Assembly: GCA_003151895.1 (NCBI GenBank)
Contig: PLYX01000099.1
Coordinates: 1-17,588 of the forward strand
Length of the DNA: 17,588 nucleotides
Direction of reading: 5' to 3'
From: Solirubrobacterales bacterium
GTDB taxonomy: Bacteria > Actinomycetota > Thermoleophilia > Solirubrobacterales > Solirubrobacteraceae
In this document: positions 1 to 6,357 of the stretch, piece after piece
Layout of the letters: every line of letters starts with the position of its first letter
How positions within the stretch are numbered: the stretch's first letter is position 1
Made by a program: the position numbers and the translations under genes
Notes under the pieces: generated by a model
What the model was told of the DNA's origin: nothing
The model's database searches: none
What the model saw: only the letters and a program-made list of their open reading frames with translations

Positions 1-19
1 TTGCCACGGTGTTGCCACG
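1..19. repeat. Direct repeat copy 1 (TTGCCACGG doublet)
   Basis: The sequence TTGCCACGGTGTTGCCACG is identical to 1481-1499. Each copy contains TTGCCAC twice, 11 bp apart. Weaker similarity continues for about 55-60 bp after the core (shared CGGAC, CTGTGxGAT, GGTGCC and GCGCTCG blocks with gaps), so the two copies look like diverged homologues of a longer site. The repeat may extend left of the window. Function is unknown; an attachment or integrase-arm-type site is a possibility, not a demonstration. Confidence 0.7.
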
Positions 20-105
20 GGACGGACACTGTGAGATAGCCCCGTTGGGTACGGTGCCCGGCGGACGCGCTCGCTACTCGGGTGCCTGGCGTTGGCGCGC
101 GAGCG

Positions 106-642
106 TTAACTGACAGCGAAGCTCTGAGGGAGCCCCAGCACCGTCGCGGCGTAGATCTCGAATACGGCCGCCACCTTGTTGTCGTCGATGGCGACGACGT
201 GCACGCCCATATCGCGGATGAGGCCGCATTGACGGCGGAACTCCTCCATGAACTCGGGGTCGTCACAGTTCTCTTTCCGTGTGGTGGCGAGCGGCCGACC
301 TTGCGAGCGGAAGTGCTCACACGTCCTGGCGTAGGCATACGTCCCGCTGTTGTGCCTGGCGACGGCATGGCCGCGGACGCGGGTGCGGAAGCTCGAGAAC
401 CGCTTCCCCGCGCGTCGGGAGCGGTCAGTGAGCCCGACCCTGCCAACGTATTGCGGCGCGCCGGCATCGTCGATGAGGAGGTAGATGCCATGCTGTTCCG
501 GGGGCAACGGGCGGTCCCTGGTAAGCCCGTAGACCGGTGAGTCAAGGAGCTGTCCCAGCAGGCCGGGCAGCTCGCTGGTGACCTCGCGGTCCCATACCTT
601 CTGACGCTCGACTGCCGCAGAATGCTGTCGTTCGGTTCGCAC
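106..642 (-). CDS. GIY-YIG-fold nuclease-like protein
   Basis: This 178-residue protein carries the hallmarks of the GIY-YIG endonuclease fold. GIY is at residues 52-54 and is followed ten residues later by YVGRVG (65-70). An Arg/Lys-rich helix (TDRSRRAGKRF, SFRTRVRGH) comes next, and near the C-terminus is FEIYAATVLGLP, whose Glu162 sits where the family's metal-binding glutamate normally lies. Members of this fold cut DNA in repair, restriction and homing. There is no extra domain such as a zinc finger or helicase, so the role is open: stand-alone restriction-like nuclease, toxin-like defence protein or catalytically weak relative. The start is GTG at 642 with no clear ribosome-binding site; another GTG lies a little downstream (residue 16). 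The next upstream minus-strand gene ends about 107 bp away. The fold is fairly sure; the biological role is not. Confidence 0.75.
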   Translation of the reverse strand: MRTERQHSAAVERQKVWDREVTSELPGLLGQLLDSPVYGLTRDRPLPPEQHGIYLLIDDAGAPQYVGRVGLTDRSRRAGKRFSSFRTRVRGHAVARHNSGTYAYARTCEHFRSQGRPLATTRKENCDDPEFMEEFRRQCGLIRDMGVHVVAIDDNKVAAVFEIYAATVLGLPQSFAVS

Positions 643-749
643 GTGTGGCGAGTTTTAGCGCACCGAGTCTGAATGAGTGGTCGGAGTGCTTGATGTGCCG
701 ACGGGCACCGGCCATCCGCGCGACGCGTCGCTCCGCTCGGCGGAGCGTC

Positions 750-1247
750 TCAGCACTCGTCGGGCGGCGCGTCCTCGCGGCGGTAGCGGGCCTGGCCGGG
801 CAGGTCGCGGGTGCTGACGGGTCCGGGGTGGCTTCCGATGTGATCGTCGCGGTCGGGGATGAGCAGCACGGCGTGGCCCTGCGGGTAGTCGTCGATGCTT
901 GTCTGCGGCTCGGGTTCCCAGGCGAGCACGGGATAGGCGCCGAGCAGCTCGGGCTGCTTGGCGGTGGGTTCGATCCAGAGTTCGGCGACCCAGCCGGGCT
1001 GTGCGGGGATCGGGTCGGCGACGGCGTCGATCAGCAGCGCCTCGAGGTTGCCGTACTGAGTTTCGATGGTGCTGTCGGGGTGAAAGTCGACCAGGTAGGG
1101 GTCGTCGCCGCTGACCAGCAGGACGCGCGGGCGCTCTCGCCCGTCCTCGCCGGGCGGGGCGTAGCCGACGACGGGGAGGCGCACGATGCCGCCGGGGCGG
1201 CCCTCCTTGTCGATGAACTGGTAGCTCGCAAGCAGCCGGATCGTCAC
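750..1247 (-). CDS. Hypothetical protein, 165 residues
   Basis: I do not recognise this protein. From GTG 1247 it reads 165 residues beginning with MTIRLLASYQF. It is acidic and rich in proline and glycine, with regular beta-strand-like stretches such as IVRLPVVGYAP, RVLLVSGDDPYLVDF and WVAELWIEP, and it ends in a charged tail. There is no signal peptide, membrane segment or known catalytic motif. The frame stays open upstream to 1385, but that stretch is low-complexity, Arg/Thr/Ser-rich and looks non-coding, so I chose the GTG where ordinary protein-like sequence starts. No good ribosome-binding site is visible. It lies between the two 19-bp direct repeats with the GIY-YIG gene, about 107 bp upstream of it on the same strand, so the two may be expressed together. 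A long plus-strand frame overlaps it completely and is judged a shadow. Confidence 0.55.
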   Translation of the reverse strand: MTIRLLASYQFIDKEGRPGGIVRLPVVGYAPPGEDGRERPRVLLVSGDDPYLVDFHPDSTIETQYGNLEALLIDAVADPIPAQPGWVAELWIEPTAKQPELLGAYPVLAWEPEPQTSIDDYPQGHAVLLIPDRDDHIGSHPGPVSTRDLPGQARYRREDAPPDEC

Positions 1248-1895
1248 AGGCGCGATGCTACTGGTGGTGGTCCCGGTGAGCCGCGCCGTCCTCGATCGCT
1301 GGTGAGCCGCGCAATTTGGCGGGATCCTCGATGTGGCGGGGCGAACTCGAGCCGCTACGGACCAAGCGGTCCACAAGGCCCTCAACCTCTTTCACCGGTG
1401 GAATATGGGTTCGGGGGCGTTCAGATCGTCCAGATTGTGGGGTTTTGCGGACGCATCGGACGGGTCTGGAGGGGTGGATGTTGCCACGGTGTTGCCACGA
1501 GGCGGACGCCGTTCGCTGTGGGATGGTGCCGGGCTGCAGCGCCCGGGTGCGCTCGCAACTTGTCCGAGGCATCTCGCCGCCGGTGGCCTATGCGCCCCCT
1601 ATCACGCGAAAGTGGAAGCGACGACTTCACCCTTTGCGGCGAGCGTGGCGTCCCAGTCGGCCGCAGTGAGGCGATTCTTGGCCGTGTCACGGTGCCGTAC
1701 GGGCGGTTGCGGTGGAATGCAAGCCGTCGGTTGCGTGCCCGGGGCGTACCGAGGGGCGGTCGTCGGGATGAGCGGATTGCGGCGGCCGTCCGCTGCCCAG
1801 CGCCGCCAGAACCCGTCTGCACTTTCGTGTGTGGTCACGCTTCTCGCCAGCACGACGGGGAGCTGTCCGTGCCCGTTGATAGAGATGTCTGTCCC
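1248..1895. other. Gene-poor stretch between the hypothetical protein and the TIR gene
   Basis: No convincing gene was found in these 648 bp on either strand. All open frames are Arg/Pro/Ser-rich GC-driven frames without domain signals. The stretch holds a 12-bp direct repeat GGTGAGCCGCGC at 1275-1286 and 1301-1312, each followed by a CCTCGAT block, and the second copy of the 19-bp TTGCCACGG repeat at 1481-1499. A minus-strand frame around 1602-1680 encodes a short normal-looking peptide (LTAADWDATLAAKGEVVAS) that might be a remnant of a lost gene; this is weak. The region may hold the promoter of the TIR gene, but no sigma70 boxes stand out. Confidence 0.5.
1481..1499. repeat. Direct repeat copy 2 (TTGCCACGG doublet)
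   Basis: This is an exact copy of bases 1-19, again followed by diverged similarity. The pair brackets a 1.46-kb segment holding the GIY-YIG and hypothetical genes. It lies about 400 bp upstream of the TIR gene start. Spacing and composition fit either a recombination-site duplication or a dispersed regulatory repeat. Confidence 0.7.
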
Positions 1896-3080
1896 GTGGC
1901 CACGAGTAGATCTACCCGCAAGAAGCCTACGACCCGGAAGCTCGCGGTGAAGGCGGAGCCTGCCGCCCAGGCCACCCCGGCAAACAAGAGGCGCAAGACG
2001 TACGTCAGCCAGGCCGACGTGCCTCGCCACCCGATCAGCGAGGCGCTGCGCGTGGCACGGGCCATTGCAGGCGATTACGGCAAGCAGCCCACGCGGCCTC
2101 TGGACGTCGCGGTCGCCATGGGCATCGCGCCCACATCGGGAAGCTTCAAGATGCTCACAGGCGCATCCATAGCCTATGGCTTCACCGAGGGCGGCGCGCA
2201 GGCGGACGAGATCTCTCTCACCGATCTCGGAATGCGTGTGGTGGCGCCTATGGAGGAGGGGGACGACGAGGCGGCGAAGCGCGAGGCGCTGCTGCGACCG
2301 CGTGTGGTGCGCGAGTTCCTCGAGAAGTACGATGGGTCCAAGCTGCCTCGCCCGAACATCGGCAGAAACGTCTTGGAGCAGATGAGCGTCACGGCTACCG
2401 CCACCGAGCGCACCCTTGATCTCATAATTGAGAGCGCCAACGAGCTCGGGTTGCTCACCGAGATCAAGGGGGAGAGTTACGTCAACCTCAAGGTGGTTCC
2501 GAAGCCGAAGGATCCCGACGCAGACCTCCTCTACGACGAGGATGCGGAGGATGCGGAGGATGCGGTGCCGCCCGAAGGCCTGAGCTCAGCGGACTTGGCG
2601 GCGGCGGCGCGCATCGCCCACGTCGAGGTACGGCCCACAGCGGTGACGACCAAGGCGAACCGCCGTGTGTTCATCAGTCACGGCAAGAACAAAAGAGTCG
2701 TCTCGCAGCTGAAGGAGCTCCTGAACTACGGCGATTTTGAGCCCGTGGTATCGGTGGAGCGAGAGACGGCGTCTAAGCCGGTGCCAGACAAGGTCATGGA
2801 CGACATGCGCTCCTGTGGCGCAGGCATTATCCACGTCGGCACTGAGCGCAAGGTCAAGGACGACGACGGCAACGAGCACCAAATGCTCAACCAGAACGTC
2901 CTCATCGAGATCGGTGCAGCAATGGCGCTGTACGAGGGACGGTTTATTCTGCTGGTTGAGAAGGGCACCACCTTGCCGTCGAACCTCCAGGGACTCTACG
3001 AGGTTCGGTTCGAGGGTGAAGGCTTGGACCATGACGCCACGATGAGGCTCCTCAAGGCATTCAACGACTTCAAGAGCTAG
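1896..3080 (+). CDS. TIR-like predicted nucleotide-binding protein
   Basis: This 394-residue protein ends in a TIR-like domain of the CAP12/Pycsar-effector type (PF10137 in my reading), residues about 257-375. Strand A is VFISHGKNK, followed by FEPVVSVER, the segment SKPVPDKVMDDM, GAGIIHVG, QNVLIEIGAAMAL and FILLVEKG. Relatives cleave NAD+ or bind nucleotides when triggered by infection. The N-terminal 40 residues are basic and low-complexity. Residues 41-200 form a helical, possibly winged-helix sensing region (PISEALRVARAIA, SIAYGFTEGGAQADEISLTDLG). An acidic DEDAEDAEDA linker joins the two parts. Where the catalytic Glu is expected, the residue appears to be Asp298. The start GTG 1896 was chosen because family-like sequence begins there; the upstream part of the frame opposes another gene and looks non-coding. 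It stands alone on the plus strand and converges with the ATPase gene. TIR-like family is confident; activity is inferred. Confidence 0.85.
   Translation: MATSRSTRKKPTTRKLAVKAEPAAQATPANKRRKTYVSQADVPRHPISEALRVARAIAGDYGKQPTRPLDVAVAMGIAPTSGSFKMLTGASIAYGFTEGGAQADEISLTDLGMRVVAPMEEGDDEAAKREALLRPRVVREFLEKYDGSKLPRPNIGRNVLEQMSVTATATERTLDLIIESANELGLLTEIKGESYVNLKVVPKPKDPDADLLYDEDAEDAEDAVPPEGLSSADLAAAARIAHVEVRPTAVTTKANRRVFISHGKNKRVVSQLKELLNYGDFEPVVSVERETASKPVPDKVMDDMRSCGAGIIHVGTERKVKDDDGNEHQMLNQNVLIEIGAAMALYEGRFILLVEKGTTLPSNLQGLYEVRFEGEGLDHDATMRLLKAFNDFKS
2538..2564 (+). repeat. In-frame 9-bp tandem repeat (3 copies)
   Basis: Three perfect copies of GAGGATGCG encode Glu-Asp-Ala three times in the linker between the N-terminal region and the TIR-like domain. 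Such a tract can change length by replication slippage in whole codons without breaking the frame. Confidence 0.9.
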
Positions 3081-3173
3081 CACCAGCGCCGCGCCAATGA
3101 GCCGGACCGGGTTTCGCGAAGTCCGTGGAACGAGCACCCCTGCCCCTGTGGACTTGCAGGCGAGCCGTAGCTG

Positions 3174-5801
3174 CTAGACCTGCGACTGGGCGGCTCGCAC
3201 GACGGACTCCGTGTCGGCGGGCTCAGGAACGGCCTCGATTGAGGTCTCTATTTTGCTGGCCATCTCCTCGTATAGCGAGGAGAGCTCCTCGAGCATTGCG
3301 GTGAGCTGCGCCGGGGTGTGCGGACCCGGATGCAGGGCCAGAGGCTCGTAGTGGGCCTTGGGTGAGGCCTTGCGCATCGCTTTGTCGATCCGCTTTGCGA
3401 TCTCCGGTGTCCACTTAACGCCGTGCAGCCGGCGGACCTGGACGTGGGCGCTGAAGCGCCGTACGGTCCCGTTGAGCACGGTATCCTCGATCACCTGGTC
3501 GTAGGCATTGCGCAGGTCGGTGACCCAGCGATTGGCCTCCTGCTCGTAGAGCGGATCCTGACGCTTGTGCTTGGGCACAAGATCCGAGCGCAGCCGGTGT
3601 CGCAGGGCGCGCAAATGCTTGGCACTGCCGAGCATCTTCATGGGCAGGTCGCTTGCCACCATGCCCACCTGGTGGAAGGCGCGCTGCAGCGTCTGGCCGT
3701 GCAGCTCGACGCCCGCTTCACCGGCCGCCTCCTGCAGCAGGTGAATGAAGGCCATGTCGTGGGTGAATACAATCACCTGTCTGCGCTTGGACTCCTGCGC
3801 GAGCCGCTCGGCGAGATAGGCGCGGCGCTGGTGATCAAGTGACGAGACTGGGTCATCCAGGATGATCGCGCTGCGCCCGTCGCTGACGGCGACTTCGGCA
3901 AGGAAGAACGCGAGCGAGAGCGCGCGCTGCTCGCCATCGCTGAGCACGTTGCCGACCTTCGCCCGGCAGGGCTCCTGGAGCTTGAGATGGATAACCGTCT
4001 CCCCCTTGTTGGCATGCCCCTTGATCTCGATGCGACTCGCGACCGGATCGAGCTCGCGAACCTCGTCCTCGACAGCCTTGCGCAGGCGCTCGGTGATCGT
4101 CGCCTCCTGCAACTCGCGCAGCTTGTTGTTGATTTTCTGCGTGTTGAGCTTGGTAACGGCGGCGTCGATGCGCGCGATCACCTTGAGGCCGTTCACATGC
4201 TTGCTGATCGTATCCTGGGCGTCTACGAGCACGACGCGGGCACGAAGCTCGCCGAGCTGCGTCATGATTTTCCGCTGCTCGTCCTCGTTGCGCAGGCTCG
4301 CATGGCGCTGAACAAGCGCATCCTGAGCGTCGGCATGGGCGCGCAGCGCGTCGATCCTCACCTCATGGTCGCAGATCTCCACAAACTCGCCTGCGACAGC
4401 CTTATGCGCGACCGCGGCGCGGCAGTCCAAGATCGCGAGTGCCTCGTCGGCCGCAGTGGTCACCTCGGCAGGAGTTCCGCGCAGCTCGGAGTGCACCGTG
4501 GTGCGCACGCTTTTGATGTCGGGCACCGTCTTGAACTTGGCCTTGATCTGGTCATCGAGGTCGACCGCTTGTTGACGCAGGGTGCTGCTGACGAACTCCT
4601 GGAATCTCTGCAGGCGTTGGCGGGCCGCAGCGTCGAGGTCCTGCTGGCATAGCGGGCAAACGGCAGCGTCATCGGTGTCGGGGAAGGCTGTGCCGCTTGC
4701 CTGCGCGAAGCGCTCCGCGGCGAACCACATCTCCCGCCACGGACCCTGACCAGTAGCCTCGAAGCGCTGGTCGGCGAACGCGCGGTCTGCCAGCGCGCGC
4801 TCGCCGGCGCTGACGTCGTCGAGGCGTCGACGCAGGTCGTGAAGTTCCGCGACGGCCGCCACGGACAGCTGCGTGTCGGCCTCGCTCAGCGCCCGTCCCG
4901 CGGATCGCGTGCTTGCCGCCTGGGTTCGGGCGGCGGCCTCAAGTTGCTGACTCTGGTCGGCGCGGATCGCGGCCGCTGAGATCTCCAGCTCTTCCAGCGT
5001 CGTTTTCTCGGCGTTGCTGAGGGCCGCAAGGGAGATCAACGCGGCGGAGTCCGTGTCGGCGTTGATCTGGGCCAGCGCTCTGCCCGCCACGGTGTCGGGG
5101 CTGATCGTAGGCAAGACTGGCAGCGCAGCCCGGCGCTGCTGCGCTCGCTCGCGTAGGTTCTCGGCGAGGCGGTCCTGCGCGTGGGAAAGCAGTCGCAGGA
5201 GCCGCAGTGGCCTCGGCACGTGCTCGATCACGTTGGGCTTGGCAAGGAAGAACTGCGCGCGCGACGCATCGAACGCGGCCATCGCCGACAGGATGCGCTC
5301 GGGGTCGGTGGACAGGTCGACGGTGACGGGCTTCTCAACGCCATCGACCGCGATGTCGAACTCTGCGGTCTGCGGCCCGCTCGCGGAGCCAGGATCGAAG
5401 ACATCGCGCAGGATCTCCTCGGGTTCGCCCGAGCGCGTCACCCGGCGCGTGAGTCGGCCGTAGCCGCTCTTCCCCGAGCCATTGTCGCCGAAGATGGCGT
5501 TCAGGCCCGGCTTGAAGCTGAGCGTCTGCCCGGGCGCAAGGCAGTTGATGTTGTGCAGGTCGCGGATGGCACGTAGCTCCACGCGGCCGTGCTCGCCCTC
5601 ATCCGCCGGGAGATCCTTCAGCTCTATGGGCACCGACGCCGGGGCGTCCGACGCGTCTGTCAAGATTTTTACCACTTCGATTTGCCCCGCGTCGTCCAGT
5701 GGCCCTGCGGTCAGTCGTCGCAGTAGATCGCGCTGCCACGACGGCAGGGTCTTGGACCACTCGAATACGCGCGCTTGCAGGAGCATGGCAGGACCGAGCA
5801 T
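3174..5801 (-). CDS. AAA_13-type SMC-like ATPase with zinc hook (RloC/PrrC-like)
   Basis: This is a large ABC/SMC-type ATPase, about 875 residues from ATG 5801. The motifs are in order: Walker A GDNGSGKS (about 105-112), a long helical insertion with CPLC (about 382-385) as a zinc-hook candidate, the signature LSDGEQRALS (about 620), Walker B AIILDD followed by PVSSLD (about 645-655), and the switch His in VIVFTHD (about 680). A C-terminal domain of about 190 residues follows (LRNAYDQVIEDTVLNGTVRRF, part shown). This plan is that of AAA_13 proteins, which include the tRNA-cutting guards PrrC and RloC that back up restriction systems. The anticodon-nuclease triad could not be assigned with certainty, so tRNase activity is a guess. 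The gene is last in the minus-strand run after Mod, Res and the 101-residue protein. The frame is open to GTG 5894, but the extra residues look non-coding; ATG 5786 is another candidate start. No strong ribosome-binding site decides between them. Confidence 0.85.
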   Translation of the reverse strand: MLGPAMLLQARVFEWSKTLPSWQRDLLRRLTAGPLDDAGQIEVVKILTDASDAPASVPIELKDLPADEGEHGRVELRAIRDLHNINCLAPGQTLSFKPGLNAIFGDNGSGKSGYGRLTRRVTRSGEPEEILRDVFDPGSASGPQTAEFDIAVDGVEKPVTVDLSTDPERILSAMAAFDASRAQFFLAKPNVIEHVPRPLRLLRLLSHAQDRLAENLRERAQQRRAALPVLPTISPDTVAGRALAQINADTDSAALISLAALSNAEKTTLEELEISAAAIRADQSQQLEAAARTQAASTRSAGRALSEADTQLSVAAVAELHDLRRRLDDVSAGERALADRAFADQRFEATGQGPWREMWFAAERFAQASGTAFPDTDDAAVCPLCQQDLDAAARQRLQRFQEFVSSTLRQQAVDLDDQIKAKFKTVPDIKSVRTTVHSELRGTPAEVTTAADEALAILDCRAAVAHKAVAGEFVEICDHEVRIDALRAHADAQDALVQRHASLRNEDEQRKIMTQLGELRARVVLVDAQDTISKHVNGLKVIARIDAAVTKLNTQKINNKLRELQEATITERLRKAVEDEVRELDPVASRIEIKGHANKGETVIHLKLQEPCRAKVGNVLSDGEQRALSLAFFLAEVAVSDGRSAIILDDPVSSLDHQRRAYLAERLAQESKRRQVIVFTHDMAFIHLLQEAAGEAGVELHGQTLQRAFHQVGMVASDLPMKMLGSAKHLRALRHRLRSDLVPKHKRQDPLYEQEANRWVTDLRNAYDQVIEDTVLNGTVRRFSAHVQVRRLHGVKWTPEIAKRIDKAMRKASPKAHYEPLALHPGPHTPAQLTAMLEELSSLYEEMASKIETSIEAVPEPADTESVVRAAQSQV

Positions 5802-5988
5802 TGTCTCACGAGGAGCGGCGGGTTCTGGCCCCGTTTGACCCGGCAGGGCGTCTGACGAATCAGTACGGCGTTCGCCGCGGCGACTGAACCGCACCGAGCT
5901 TCTTGGAGGCGACCGAACCCACGCGCCTGAATCTCCAACTTGTGGGGCACCACAGGCCTCCCCGGCTGGGCTGTGACCGGTGGGCTAC

Positions 5989-6294
5989 CTACGCCACCCA
6001 GCGAGCATCCGCCAGCTCGTTCTTGTACTTGCCTGTCGCCAGATACGTATGCAGGCGTCGTCCCGATACGAGAGGCCGGATCTTTGCCGCCGCCTGGTTG
6101 GGCGTCCTCGCCTCGGTGGCATATACCCGTCGGTACTCGGGCGAGTCGACACCCACCGACGGGTCGGTCGCGATCACGATGAAGCCCCGGCGGGCGGCAC
6201 GGACGGCGTTCGCCGCCTTTATGCGCTCGCGCTCAACGTCCAACTCGCGTGCCCACGTGAGGAGATCTATCTGGGTGTCGGCGACTTGGCTCAT
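5989..6294 (-). CDS. Small hypothetical protein, 101 residues
   Basis: I do not recognise this protein. It begins at ATG 6294 (MSQVADTQIDLLTWARELD) and shows alternating helix-like and strand-like stretches (DVERERIKAANAVRAARRG, then FIVIATDP, then AAKIRPLVSGRRLHTYLA). There is no transmembrane segment and no catalytic motif. It lies 63 bp after the Res gene and about 190 bp before the ATPase gene on the same strand, so it is probably translated from the same transcript. A GGAG about a dozen bases upstream could serve as a weak ribosome-binding site. Position suggests a partner, adaptor or inhibitor of the ATPase, or a small subunit of the restriction complex; this is inference from context only. 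It is more protein-like than the overlapping plus-strand frames, which are Arg/Ser-rich shadows. Confidence 0.65.
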   Translation of the reverse strand: MSQVADTQIDLLTWARELDVERERIKAANAVRAARRGFIVIATDPSVGVDSPEYRRVYATEARTPNQAAAKIRPLVSGRRLHTYLATGKYKNELADARWVA

Positions 6295-6357
6295 GGCTCG
6301 GACTGCTCCATAGCGTCTATCTTGCCACTGGCCTGGGACGATACGCCGCAGCCACTG

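Noticed and set aside
645..1895. Long plus-strand frame upstream of the TIR domain, suggesting an 811-residue protein
   Set aside because: The first 417 codons are Arg/Gly/Pro-rich, oppose the 750-1247 gene and show no domain. The TIR-family sequence begins at GTG 1896.
1602..2030. Minus-strand 142-residue frame overlapping the TIR gene start
   Set aside because: It has mixed low-complexity content and no domain. Only a short stretch looks protein-like, and it overlaps a better-supported gene.
3103..3125. CGGAC/GTCCG hairpin between the convergent TIR and ATPase genes as a terminator
   Set aside because: The stem is only 5 bp with a 13-base loop and there is no T-tract on either strand, so it is too weak to call.
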